In this document: positions 25,239 to 33,126 of the stretch, in pieces | Layout of the letters: every line of letters begins with the position of its first letter | How positions within the stretch are numbered: position 1 is the stretch's first letter | From: Verrucomicrobiia bacterium | GTDB lineage: Bacteria > Verrucomicrobiota > Verrucomicrobiia > Limisphaerales > JADLHS01 | Length of the DNA stretch: 64,000 nucleotides | NCBI GenBank assembly: GCA_026125285.1 | Contig: JAHCLO010000001.1 | Span: 1 to 64,000 of the forward strand | Direction: 5' to 3' | Program-made: the position numbers and the translations under genes | Notes under the pieces: model-generated | Told to the model about the DNA's origin: nothing | The model's database searches: none | Seen by the model: the letters and a program-made list of their open reading frames with translations, nothing else

Positions 25239-26000
25239 TCAATGAATCCGAACGGGCAGGCTCACGAACGCGGCGGGCTTCGCGTTCTTGTACATCGCCA
25301 GCGATTCCTGAATCCGGCCCGCGAGTTCCTTTTGTTCCGTCCACTGCCAACCCTGGGCTGTCGGTGTGCCCACACCGGCATACTCGCCGGCTTTGTCCAC
25401 GAAATACGCCTGCGCCAGTCCGAGATACAGTGTCTCCACCTGCACCTCCGCGCCGGCCGGATTCTTTTGCACTTCACTGACAACCGTGATGGCGGCGTTG
25501 AACTTGTCCACCTCGTTGAGAATACCTACAAGGTTCTGGATGCGTTCCAAACCACTCGCGCGCGTGGCCGCGGAGTCGGCGGGCAGGCGTTGCAGCAACG
25601 GTTGGAGCTTATCGGTCAACGGGGGTGGAAAAGAAGGTGCGAGCGCCTTTAAGCGGGTTTCTAGCCCGGCCACGAGGAACTTGATCGTTTCCGTGGCATT
25701 CGTGAGTTCGCTTTGTTGATGAAGCGCCTGATCGCGTTCGAAGTCCACCTGGGCATGGTTGGTGGACACGCGCCCCATCTGCTCGGCGACATTTCTTAGT
25801 TCGCGCTCATAAAGCTGCGTGGTTTGCTCCAGCGTTTCCTTGTCCGCCTGCCAATCGGCACGCGTGCGGGAAATCAACTGGCGCGTCTGCACCCATTGTT
25901 CCAGCGTGGTCCGCGCTCGGGCGACAGAGGAGGAATTCTCCGCTGCCTCGCCGACACACGCGAGGAATGCCAGGCCGAGAAACACAATGCTGCGATTCAT
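25239..26000 (-). CDS. DUF3450-type periplasmic coiled-coil protein, first gene of the TonB set
   Basis: 253 residues with an N-terminal signal peptide (MNRSIVFLGLAFLACVGEA), a long coiled coil (about 25-125) and a C-terminal part with LGLAQAYFVDKAGEYAGVG and GWQWTE. This order and content match DUF3450 proteins that head TtpC/TonB2 clusters in other Gram-negatives. Role unknown, probably a periplasmic partner of the TtpC-like protein. A predicted Pho box ends 32 bp before its ATG, so the whole downstream gene set may respond to phosphate. Confidence 0.85.
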   Translation of the reverse strand: MNRSIVFLGLAFLACVGEAAENSSSVARARTTLEQWVQTRQLISRTRADWQADKETLEQTTQLYERELRNVAEQMGRVSTNHAQVDFERDQALHQQSELTNATETIKFLVAGLETRLKALAPSFPPPLTDKLQPLLQRLPADSAATRASGLERIQNLVGILNEVDKFNAAITVVSEVQKNPAGAEVQVETLYLGLAQAYFVDKAGEYAGVGTPTAQGWQWTEQKELAGRIQESLAMYKNAKPAAFVSLPVRIH

Positions 26001-26031
26001 CGCCCATTAGCGTTTCAAGTTGGTGCGACGG

Positions 26032-26064
26032 TTCCGTGGCAGAATTGTTACAACTCTGTGACAA
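26032..26064 (-). promoter_or_regulatory. Predicted Pho box at the head of the TonB gene set
   Basis: On the minus strand: TTGTCAC (from 26064), TTGTAAC (from 26053), CTGCCAC (from 26042), each with a 4-bp spacer, exactly 11 bp apart. GCTAAT near 26012 could be a -10 hexamer. Since GTNAC words are nearly palindromic, the plus strand also reads TTGTTAC and CTGTGAC 11 bp apart, towards the divergent DUF4832 gene. Confidence 0.8.
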
Positions 26065-26304
26065 GCCGAAGCCGGATGCGCCACGGAGAAGGTTGAGCCG
26101 GATGGGCGATTTGCGGCAGGCGTTGCTGCACGGCGGAGGCTCCCGGTGTTCGCAGGGAACGGAAGGCGAGCATTTCGAGCCCGAACACGTGGTGGCTAGC
26201 CTTACTGGGCAGTAACATACCACTTCAGCCTCGCGTTGAGCCAGCCAACATTTGGGGCGAAATCAATTTCTGGTACGAGTTTGCCAGCAGACCATGCTTC
26301 CATT

Positions 26305-27756
26305 ATGAAAAGTCGCATGATCGGGACGTTGTCATCCATCGGCACGCTGATGGCTCTCTTGGCACAGTTGGCATCCGGCGCTGAATTGCTCCTTTCAACA
26401 ACTCAAGAAGAACCGAAGGTGGTTGTTGAGCCGCAGCCACGCGCCGGCGTGTTGCTCAATCCCGGGAAGGGTTGGTCCGTGAGCGGGCTGCCACAGAATC
26501 ACCCGAAGGAAGTCCAGGAACTGGCGGGGATGGGCGTCATGCGGCTCGACTGGGCCAGCGTGGAACCCCGCGAGGGCGAATTCAACTGGAGCGCGCTCGA
26601 TCGTTTTCTCGAAGCCTGGGGCAAGCTCGGCAAGGTTTGTAACGTCGGCGTGATGTGCGCCAACACGCATGGTCGCGATCCAGAGGGTTACGTCACGCCC
26701 AGGTGGGTGTTCGACGCGGGTGCGAAGAAGATTGAAATCACCTTGAAGCCGGATCAATCCACCACCGGCACGCCGGGCAGGAAGATTGCGCCGGTGTTTG
26801 ATGATCCCATCTTCCTTGCCAAGCTCGTTAATTTCCTCCGCGCCTTCGCGCAGCGGTACGATGGCGATCCGCGCATTGCCGTGCTCGACATCCGCTCCTA
26901 CGGCAACTGGGGCGAAGCGCACATGTATCCCTTCGGGGTGCCGGACATCACGCCGCAGAAATTCCGCGACCACGTGCAGTTGCACCTCGACGCCTTCAAG
27001 CGAACCCAGCTTTGCCTCTCGCGCAACGCGCACCTGGGCCGATACGGTCCGTTGAAACCGGTCTTCGATTGGGCCGTGCTGGAGCAGCGCATCGCCCCGC
27101 GCCGCGACGGCATCTGCGGCAACAGCAATGGACGCGAGACGGCCATCGGCTTCGGGATTGCGCCGGGCGTGTTCGAGTTGTTCGACAATTACGACGGCGT
27201 GAAGCGCCGCGGTTGGTGGGAGGGACGCAAGGACCAGAACGGCATGGGTTTCACGCTGGAGGAATGTATCGAGAACGGCAAACCCACCTGGGTGGACCTG
27301 GGGCGCGGCGGCCAGTCCGGCTTGCGCATGGTTCAGGAAAACCGCGCGCTCATCGAGCGGCTGTCCAATCGCATCGGCTATCACTTTCATCTGCAACGCG
27401 CCGTCTATCCGCGACAGGCCGCCCAGGAGGGATTCGATTTGAAACTCTCCTGGACGAACCAGGGCGTTGCGCCCATCTACCTCCCCTGCTCTGTCGCCGT
27501 GGCGGTGTTCGATGTAAACGATCAACGCATCGCCACCGCAAGGTTGGAGGAATCTCAGCCCCAGCGCTGGATGCCGGGACAACTGGCCGTCGAGCAGTCT
27601 CGCGTGAAGTTTCCGAAAACCACTCCCGGTGAATATCGGCTGGCCATTGCGATCACGCGCACGAACTCGGATGCTGCACCCTACATCCGCCTTGGCACTG
27701 AACTCCCGACCGTCAAGGACTGGCTGGTGCTGGGTTCAATCCAAATCACACCTTGA
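26305..27756 (+). CDS. Secreted DUF4832-type TIM-barrel protein
   Basis: About 483 residues, start ATG at 26305 at the head of a signal peptide (MIGTLSSIGTLMALLAQLASG). The barrel contains NPGKGWSVSG, MRLDWASVEPREGEFNW (a pattern of clan A glycoside hydrolases), VLDIRSYGNWGEAH and RKDQNGMGF. The C-terminal 130 residues include the DUF4832 beta-sandwich (FDLKLSWTNQGVAPIYLPC). It probably acts on polysaccharide outside the cell; substrate unknown. It is divergent from the TonB gene set across a 304-bp region holding the Pho box, so shared control is possible. Confidence 0.8.
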   Translation: MKSRMIGTLSSIGTLMALLAQLASGAELLLSTTQEEPKVVVEPQPRAGVLLNPGKGWSVSGLPQNHPKEVQELAGMGVMRLDWASVEPREGEFNWSALDRFLEAWGKLGKVCNVGVMCANTHGRDPEGYVTPRWVFDAGAKKIEITLKPDQSTTGTPGRKIAPVFDDPIFLAKLVNFLRAFAQRYDGDPRIAVLDIRSYGNWGEAHMYPFGVPDITPQKFRDHVQLHLDAFKRTQLCLSRNAHLGRYGPLKPVFDWAVLEQRIAPRRDGICGNSNGRETAIGFGIAPGVFELFDNYDGVKRRGWWEGRKDQNGMGFTLEECIENGKPTWVDLGRGGQSGLRMVQENRALIERLSNRIGYHFHLQRAVYPRQAAQEGFDLKLSWTNQGVAPIYLPCSVAVAVFDVNDQRIATARLEESQPQRWMPGQLAVEQSRVKFPKTTPGEYRLAIAITRTNSDAAPYIRLGTELPTVKDWLVLGSIQITP

Positions 27757-27785
27757 GCGCGAGAGTTCCTTCCCAAGCGACGCCT

Positions 27786-27840
27786 GCCGGTAACGCCGAC
27801 TTTCCAGTCGGCGCGCCGGTTGGAAAACCGGAGCTACGCC
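27786..27840. repeat. Palindromic repeat pair CGCCGACTTTCCAGTCGGCG / CCGGTTGGAAAACCGG
   Basis: Two adjacent hairpins (arms GCCGACT/AGTCGGC and CCGGTT/AACCGG) between converging genes. They may end transcription of the DUF4832 gene or the dsbD gene. Confidence 0.6.
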
Positions 27841-27913
27841 CTTGCGTTTCATAAGCCGTGCGGAGGTCCAAATGGAACAGGAAGCTTCTCAAGCGACGCC
27901 TGTTGCAGCAGCG

Positions 27914-30049
27914 TTACTGCATGACCTTGTCCAACGCGTCGAGGATGATTTTGCTGTAATCCGACGGACGGGGGGACAGCGGTTCAGGCAGAACCAAAGG
28001 CGACTTGTCGGCAGCTCCCGGATAGACGAGCACCAACGGCACACCGGCACGGTTGAAGCGCTTCAATTCCTCGGTAATTTCCTGCGGAAACCTGGTGTAA
28101 TCCGCCAGGAGCGCCACGGCGTTGACGGCCTTCAGTCGCTCAATGACTTCCTTTCGCTCCAGGGCTGGCTTTACCGTGGCGTTGCAGGTTACACACCATT
28201 TGGCAGTGAAATCCACAATCACCGGACGGCCCTCGGATTGCGCGGCGGCGACCGCTTCCCGACTCCAAGGTTGCCACGGATAACCTTCCGGCGCATGAGC
28301 CAGCGGGCTGTTTTCGCGCGAATCCGTTACCGTAGAGCGCCATTGAAGATTGCCGTCGAGCGCCCAAGTGTAACCTGTGACGAGCAGCAACAGCGCGATT
28401 ACTGCCGCGAGAACGCGTCGGCGATGGCCGCGTTGGACAAACGTCCCAAACACCCAGGCGGCAGTCCCGACCAGCACCAGAAACATTCCCAGCCACCACG
28501 AACGCTCGCCGTAGAACGTCGTAGTCAGGCTAACGAGCCACACCGCCGTGGCGAGTAGCGGAAAACCCATCGCCACTTTGAAATGCTCCATCCAGGCGCC
28601 GGGTTTGGGCAGGAATCTCAACCACCCCGGATTCCAGCTCAACACAACGTACGGCGCGGCCAATCCAAGGCCAACTGTCAGAAACATGAGGATGATAAGC
28701 GGCGTTGGTTGCGCGAAGGCAAAGCCCAGCGCCACCCCGAGAAACGGCGCGGTGCAGGGCGTGGCGAGCACCGTGGCGAGCACGCCGTGGAAAAACGCGC
28801 CGGACGCGCCCTGCCTGGCAGCCAGATCACTGGCCGACCCCATCAAACGTCCACCCACACTCACTTCGAATACGCCAAACAGATTCAGCGCGACGAGGGT
28901 GATGAGCACGGACAGGAGCACGATGAATTGCGGATTGCTGAACTGCATACCCCAGCCCGCGCTCTGACCGGCGGCCTTCACCCCAATAACGATTCCGGCC
29001 AGCAACAAGAACGAGAACAGAACCCCCAACGCGTACACTAATCCCAGTTTGCGCACCCGTGCCGGCGCTTCACGCGCCTGACCAACAAAACCCAGAATCT
29101 TGAGCGCAATCACCGGCAACACGCACGGCATGATGTTCAGAATCATTCCGCCCACAAACGCATAGACCAGCATCAGCCACAGCGAAGTTGAAACGACTTG
29201 GGTCGCGTCCGAGCCAATGGCCCCACGCGTGGAGGTGATGGGCACGGTGGCGGCAAAGCCTTGCAGTTGGCCATTTAGCTTCTGAACGAGCACCCCGCCG
29301 ACTTCCTGCGGCCAATCCCCGTCAAGTTTCTTGACCACCTTGCGCAAGCGGATTCGATCGGAACTGGCGGACAGGAGCACGGTTTCGGGTTCAACCTCAA
29401 ACGCGTCGTACGGATCGGGAAAGAAATCCGACTCCGCCACACTGCCGCTTGCTGACCACTCGATGATCAGCGGACGCGAACTGCCGCTGGCCGCCTTTTC
29501 CCAAGACGCGCTGGGCGACATGCCGTCCGCGGGCTTGGGTAACTTGCCGCGCCACCTTTCAATCAACGCCGCGCTGGCGGACGGTTTGGTATCCGCACCG
29601 ATGGTCAAGGTGGCTTGAACATCCGCATCGCCGGGAATGCACGCGACTTCACATTCGAGCCATTCGACTTTGGCTTTGAACTCCAGCGCCCCCGGCTTCA
29701 AAGTTGGCGACAGTTTCAACGGCACCAGCAGCACCACTTCATCGTGATAGACGTAGGTGGTGATTTCCTGCGTCACGTATTTCTCCGGCAGCGGCCATTC
29801 GATTTCGCCTGCGGTAACGCCTTCGGGAAGTCGCCAGGCAATGGTGGTGGGCAGTCCCGGCCCGCCGGGATTTTTCCAATACGTGTGCCAGCCGGGGTCC
29901 ATCTTGAGATGCACCCCCGCCGTGACGGTGTCGCCAGGTTTGGCCGTGGCGGCGGACAACACGAGCCGCGCTTGGGTGTGGGCCGCGTTCAACACGCCGG
30001 GGACAAGCCAGACGATCAGCGCAACCAGCAGGATCAACAAACGTTTCAC
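27914..30049 (-). CDS. dsbD: DsbD-type thiol:disulfide interchange protein
   Basis: About 711 residues. A signal peptide (VKRLLILLVALIVWLVPG) is followed by an N-terminal periplasmic DsbD/DsbC-like domain (about 25-290), a polytopic membrane part (about 300-580) with the conserved FVGGMILNIMPCVLPVIALK and FLGVALGFAF motifs holding the two redox cysteines, and a C-terminal thioredoxin domain with KWCVTCN (CVTC). It carries reducing power from cytosolic thioredoxin to periplasmic proteins. I chose the GTG at 30049 because the signal sequence begins there; ATG at 30118 would give an unlikely N-terminus. Confidence 0.88.
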   Translation of the reverse strand: MKRLLILLVALIVWLVPGVLNAAHTQARLVLSAATAKPGDTVTAGVHLKMDPGWHTYWKNPGGPGLPTTIAWRLPEGVTAGEIEWPLPEKYVTQEITTYVYHDEVVLLVPLKLSPTLKPGALEFKAKVEWLECEVACIPGDADVQATLTIGADTKPSASAALIERWRGKLPKPADGMSPSASWEKAASGSSRPLIIEWSASGSVAESDFFPDPYDAFEVEPETVLLSASSDRIRLRKVVKKLDGDWPQEVGGVLVQKLNGQLQGFAATVPITSTRGAIGSDATQVVSTSLWLMLVYAFVGGMILNIMPCVLPVIALKILGFVGQAREAPARVRKLGLVYALGVLFSFLLLAGIVIGVKAAGQSAGWGMQFSNPQFIVLLSVLITLVALNLFGVFEVSVGGRLMGSASDLAARQGASGAFFHGVLATVLATPCTAPFLGVALGFAFAQPTPLIILMFLTVGLGLAAPYVVLSWNPGWLRFLPKPGAWMEHFKVAMGFPLLATAVWLVSLTTTFYGERSWWLGMFLVLVGTAAWVFGTFVQRGHRRRVLAAVIALLLLVTGYTWALDGNLQWRSTVTDSRENSPLAHAPEGYPWQPWSREAVAAAQSEGRPVIVDFTAKWCVTCNATVKPALERKEVIERLKAVNAVALLADYTRFPQEITEELKRFNRAGVPLVLVYPGAADKSPLVLPEPLSPRPSDYSKIILDALDKVMQ

Positions 30050-30449
30050 GTCAATATAGATGCCAGATTTGCCAAAGTGTTTGAAACTATTTCGTGCTAG
30101 GCGATTTGTTGTGTCCATCGATGATTTCACCCGGCGGCTGGAAACCCAACCGCAAGCGGCGGAGGCCGGGTTGCACCTCATGACATTCGATGTCGGCTCC
30201 GCGCTGCACGGCCAACCCCAGCACCGGACGTGCGAAGGAGAATAGCCCACGGCGGGAGCCGTGGGTAATCGAGGCATCGCAAATCAGCAGCCCCGGAGGG
30301 GCGAAAGAGTGTGCTCGAAAATCAGTTGGACAACCTGGTCGCCGTTTGCGTCGCCTTTGCTCCTGTTCAGGTGTTTGCGATTGCACGGATGGCCGCTGAC
30401 GCCCGAAAGCCGGCTTGCTCCGAGGGCAATCGCGGCGTAGGCTGGCCGC
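30050..30449. other. 400-bp intergenic region with a CCACGGC/CCCCGGAGGGGC repeat
   Basis: No gene is supported. At 30242-30310 a hairpin CCCACGGC/GCCGTGGG (30247-30265) is followed after a variable spacer by CAGCCCCGGAGGGGCGAAAGAG, a form I recognise as a common dispersed element in Verrucomicrobia and Planctomycetes. Around 30328-30358 is a stretch (TTGGACAACCTGGTCGCCG) that resembles 31576-31605. Confidence 0.6.
30415..30443 (+). promoter_or_regulatory. Promoter ahead of the VapB-like antitoxin
   Basis: TTGCTC (30415-30420), a 17-bp spacer and TAGGCT (30438-30443), with the ATG at 30450. The very short leader and TAGNNT-type -10 match the four repeated promoter segments downstream. Confidence 0.5.
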
Positions 30450-30683
30450 ATGACGACGATGTTGACCCCGGAAGGCCAGCTCACGATACCTCGCGAACTG
30501 ATTGAGCAACTGGGATTAACGCCCGGACAACCCATGGAAGTGCGGAGTCAGGGGGATCTGCTGGTGGCGTGGAAGCAGAACGAGGACGATCCCTTCGCGA
30601 AATGGCGGGGACGCGGCGCACTGCCGACCGGACAAACCACCGATGATTACCTCCGACTGACTCGCGATGGTGACCGCCGTTGA
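30450..30683 (+). CDS. AbrB/MazE-type antitoxin (VapB-like)
   Basis: 77 residues. The first 45 form a swapped-hairpin SpoVT/AbrB fold (LTPEGQLTIPRELIEQLGLTPGQPMEV), the DNA-binding part of many antitoxins; the rest (FAKWRGRGALPT...TTDDYLRLTR) is a toxin-binding tail. Its 3' end overlaps the PIN-domain toxin gene by 17 bp. The pair should repress its own promoter. Its start lies only 7 bp after the predicted -10 element, so the transcript may be nearly leaderless. Confidence 0.85.
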   Translation: MTTMLTPEGQLTIPRELIEQLGLTPGQPMEVRSQGDLLVAWKQNEDDPFAKWRGRGALPTGQTTDDYLRLTRDGDRR

Positions 30684-31077
30684 CACCTCGGTGCTCCTCG
30701 ACGTGTTGCTCAACGACCCGCGACACGCCACCGCTTCGATCGTTGCACTCCGCCACGCCGCCGCCGAAGGCCAACTCGTGCTGGGCGAAACGGCGCTGGC
30801 CGAAATCGTTCCCGTGCTGCCCGCAGCCGACCTCCCGCAGTTCCTGGCCGATTGGAAGTTGGTTTTCGTTCCCACGTCCCAGGTCGCCGCGATTCTCGCC
30901 GGTGAAATGTTTCGGACTTACCTCAGCCGCGGCGGCAAACGGGGACGAGTCGTGCCTGACTTTCTGATCGCCGCCCATGCCCAGCACCATGCCGCGCGGT
31001 TGCTGGCCCGTGACCGGGGCTACTACCGCGATTGCTTCCGGCAATTGACCCTCTGGGATCCGGCGGACCCAACCTGA
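30667..31077 (+). CDS. PIN-domain toxin (VapC-like ribonuclease)
   Basis: 136 residues with a PIN fold: AVDTSVLLDVLLND with the first catalytic Asp, LGETALAEIVPVL with the acidic residue of the second position, VPDFLIAAHAQ with the third Asp, and RDRGYYRDCF at the end. Such toxins cleave RNA, often tRNA, when freed from the antitoxin. Overlap with the upstream antitoxin gene marks a two-gene module. All expected acidic residues are present, so it looks intact. Confidence 0.88.
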   Translation: MVTAVDTSVLLDVLLNDPRHATASIVALRHAAAEGQLVLGETALAEIVPVLPAADLPQFLADWKLVFVPTSQVAAILAGEMFRTYLSRGGKRGRVVPDFLIAAHAQHHAARLLARDRGYYRDCFRQLTLWDPADPT

Positions 31078-31097
31078 CACCTGGCAGTTGCTGAAGC

Positions 31098-31484
31098 GTG
31101 ACCGTTCAACTCTCCGCCTCGAACCACCCTCAAGCGCGGGCGAGCCTCGCCAGCGCTCTCTCCGAAGGCTGGTTGAAAGTTGAGCATGGCGTACCGCCCA
31201 CACCGTTTTCGCTTCCGATTCCGCTCGACGCGGGTGAATCCGCCGCGCTGGCTTTGGCGGCAGTCACTCAGGCGGATGTACTGCTGATGGACGAGAAGCA
31301 GGGCCGAAGCGCCGCCCGGCAACTTGGGTTACCCGTCGGCGGGTTGCTCGGCGAATTGATCCATGCCAGGCAACAAGGTTGGATTCCTGAACTCCGCAGC
31401 GAAATCCGGCGACTGCGTGAGGACGCGGGTTTCTTCGTCGCCGCCGAATTGGAGCGTTTCCTTCTCACCCAAGTCGGCGAATAG
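31098..31484 (+). pseudogene. DUF3368-type PIN toxin, N-terminally truncated
   Basis: The 128-residue frame matches the middle and end of DUF3368 proteins (LDAGESAALALAAVTQADVLLMDEKQGRSAARQLGLPVGG and the C-terminal helices), a PIN-related toxin family. The usual N-terminal strand with the SNTSPL motif and first catalytic Asp is missing: the frame begins with GTG just 20 bp after the VapC-like stop. No matching antitoxin gene precedes it. It is probably a remnant. Confidence 0.65.
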
Positions 31485-31525
31485 ACTGTGAGCCAGCAGA
31501 CGTGGCAGAAACAGCCTGAAGCCCG

Positions 31526-31569
31526 CAATTGACCGCCGGCCGGCGCGGGCGTAGCGTCGGGGCATGATG
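31526..31569 (+). promoter_or_regulatory. Repeated promoter segment, copy 1
   Basis: TTGACC (31529-31534), 17-bp GC-rich spacer, TAGCGT (31552-31557), then ATG at 31564. Nearly the same bases, spacer included, recur at three more places within 3 kb. Confidence 0.7.
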
Positions 31570-31914
31570 AAAGGCAGTTGGAAAACATGGTCGCCGTTTC
31601 AGTCGCCCGAAGTGCGTGACATCTGTGCTCACATGACAGATCCAGAGAAAGGGCAGGCTGCCTGGCACGGTTGGGTTGCTGGTCTGGGTGTCTCCGTTAC
31701 TCTTGGCCCGCCGTTCTTCCTCGCCGTGCTCGGCTATACGGTTATGTCTATCGCCACGGCTCTGGTCATGGTGCCGGCCTATATTGCCTTCACCCGGATG
31801 TGGCAGAAAAGACTACGCCGCTTTCTGTGTGCGACCGCGTGGGCGCGAAATCAGGGCATCACACCCGAACGGCTCAGGCTGTTTGCCTTTCGAGCAACCT
31901 TTCAGAGCAATTGA
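31564..31914 (+). CDS. Small membrane protein of unknown function
   Basis: 116 residues, start directly after promoter copy 1. Two hydrophobic helices lie at about 38-60 and 62-78 (VSVTLGPPFFLAVLGYTV, MSIATALVMVPAYIAF); the C-terminus is basic (MWQKRLRRFL...RLRLFAFRATF). No family recognised. It lies between a broken toxin gene and a tiny open frame in the accessory run. Confidence 0.55.
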   Translation: MMKGSWKTWSPFQSPEVRDICAHMTDPEKGQAAWHGWVAGLGVSVTLGPPFFLAVLGYTVMSIATALVMVPAYIAFTRMWQKRLRRFLCATAWARNQGITPERLRLFAFRATFQSN

Positions 31915-31951
31915 CCGCCTGCCGGCGCGGGCGTAGCGTCTGGGCGTGATG
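31908..31951 (+). promoter_or_regulatory. Repeated promoter segment, copy 2
   Basis: TTGACC (31911-31916), 17-bp spacer, TAGCGT (31934-31939), ATG at 31949. It overlaps the end of the preceding gene, whose stop is at 31912-31914. Confidence 0.7.
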
Positions 31952-32011
31952 GGATTGATTGAAATGGTTGGCGTGTTAGAAGCAAGGTGCTTCGATTCAG
32001 TCCGGGTCTAA
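31949..32011 (+). CDS. 20-codon open frame after promoter copy 2
   Basis: ATG follows the -10 element by 9 bp; the frame codes for 20 residues (MGLIEMVGVLEARCFDSVRV) and stops 12 bp before the next gene. It may be a leader peptide, or the fused remains of a gene lost downstream of the duplicated promoter. Confidence 0.3.
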   Translation: MGLIEMVGVLEARCFDSVRV

Positions 32012-32023
32012 ATCCTGGCCAAG

Positions 32024-32263
32024 ATGACGATTCTCCAACCAAGCGAACTGAAGGCGGAAACGGATCGTGTGCTCGACGAGGCGCTCAAAAAACCGCAATA
32101 CGTGGAGCGCGCCGGCAGCCTGCTCGTCATTACACGGGCCGAGGTGATGCCCGGCGTCCCATTCCGTCCCGAAGGCTACTTTGCCGACGCCCACGACGAT
32201 GCCGAGCGCGCCGCCCGGGAGCGGCAGGCCTTTGCTGCTACCCAGTTTCATCCGGAGCGATGA
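32024..32263 (+). CDS. Putative antitoxin paired with a PemK-like fragment
   Basis: 79 residues with a Phd/YefM-like layout: an N-terminal part (ILQPSELKAETDRVLDEALKKPQYVERAGSLLV) and an acidic, Arg-rich tail (DAHDDAERAARERQAFAATQ). The stop codon overlaps the start of the next frame (ATGA), the usual form of toxin-antitoxin pairs. Identity as an antitoxin is inferred from this coupling and the toxin-like sequence that follows. Confidence 0.6.
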   Translation: MTILQPSELKAETDRVLDEALKKPQYVERAGSLLVITRAEVMPGVPFRPEGYFADAHDDAERAARERQAFAATQFHPER

Positions 32264-32418
32264 ACTTCCGGCAATGGGAAATCTGGAAGGACAAAGCCAC
32301 AGGCCACTGGTTTGTGCTCCTCAGTCCGCCGGAATGTATTAATGCCAACTTGAAAACATTGGGCGCCGAGTTAGGATTCTTGCATGAATCGCACGATCCC
32401 GCTTTCAGTGCCGCCTGA
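32260..32418 (+). pseudogene. Truncated PemK/MazF-like toxin fragment
   Basis: The 52-residue frame begins MNFRQWEIWKDKATGHWFVLL, which resembles the N-terminal strand of plasmid-type PemK-like toxins, then changes into unrelated residues and runs 35 bp into the next gene. PemK-like toxins usually exceed 100 residues, so about half or more is missing. Probably inactivated by deletion, with the sequence beyond about 32340 belonging to the next module's promoter. Confidence 0.55.
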
Positions 32419-32635
32419 TTTGCTGGAAGAAATCCAGGAGACAGCCCGGATGACCCACTTGTCCGTGGAGGACGTCTTGTGCCAGTCGGCCAAGATCGCC
32501 GCGCCAGCCCTGAGAGCCTCCGCAGGGGAAGTTCGACCCCAGGGGCTATCGCTTTGGGACGCGCTCCACTGCGGGCGCGGCCTGAGCCTGGACATCAAGC
32601 CCATTGAAGGCAGGCTCACCAAGGTCGCACTGTGA
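32384..32635 (+). CDS. Putative antitoxin of a PIN toxin pair
   Basis: 83 residues; the N-terminal 45 (TIPLSVPPDLLEEIQETARMTHLSVEDVLCQSAKI) could form a ribbon-helix-helix, a common antitoxin DNA-binding fold. The gene overlaps the PIN toxin gene by 4 bp. Possible promoter elements TTGAAA (32351) and TAGGAT precede the ATG closely. Antitoxin assignment rests on position and this weak fold match. Confidence 0.65.
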   Translation: MNRTIPLSVPPDLLEEIQETARMTHLSVEDVLCQSAKIAAPALRASAGEVRPQGLSLWDALHCGRGLSLDIKPIEGRLTKVAL

Positions 32636-33036
32636 TCTTCGTGCTCGACACCAACGTTCTGAGCGAAGGTCAAAAGGCGTCGCCGGATGCGTCGGTGGCG
32701 GATTTTTTGCGCGCTGTGCCGGTGGAGAATGTGCGCCTCAGTTCCGTGGTCCTGGCTGAGATCGCGCAAGGAGTGGAGAACAACCCGACGCCGGAATTGC
32801 GGGCGTTCCTGGCCGATTGTCTCGCCCTGCCGGTAGTGGAATTCGGAGAAGCGGAAGCCTTGGCATGGGGACGCCTCACGAGCGCGGCGCTCAAAAAGGG
32901 GGCTTCGCTGCAACTACGCGACACTTTCATTGCGGCCACCGCAGCGGTGCATGGATGGACCGTGGCGACTCGCAACACGGCGGACTTTTCACCATTGGGC
33001 GTCCAAACGTTCAATCCTTGGACAGAAAAGCTCTAA
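32632..33036 (+). CDS. PIN-domain toxin (VapC-like ribonuclease)
   Basis: 134 residues starting with GTG that overlaps the upstream stop. PIN residues are in place: VLDTNVLSE (Asp), SSVVLAEIAQGV (Glu), LRDTFIAATAAVHG (Asp) and ATRNTADF (Asp). It should be an RNA-cleaving toxin held in check by the preceding small protein. The module looks intact. Confidence 0.88.
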   Translation: MIFVLDTNVLSEGQKASPDASVADFLRAVPVENVRLSSVVLAEIAQGVENNPTPELRAFLADCLALPVVEFGEAEALAWGRLTSAALKKGASLQLRDTFIAATAAVHGWTVATRNTADFSPLGVQTFNPWTEKL

Positions 33037-33126
33037 GCGAGACTGGTTCCGAAAATGGAGCAAGTGTTCAACTGCGTGCCTGGAACTCATTCACCATGTC
33101 GCAGTTATTGATGCCCCTTGTGAACC

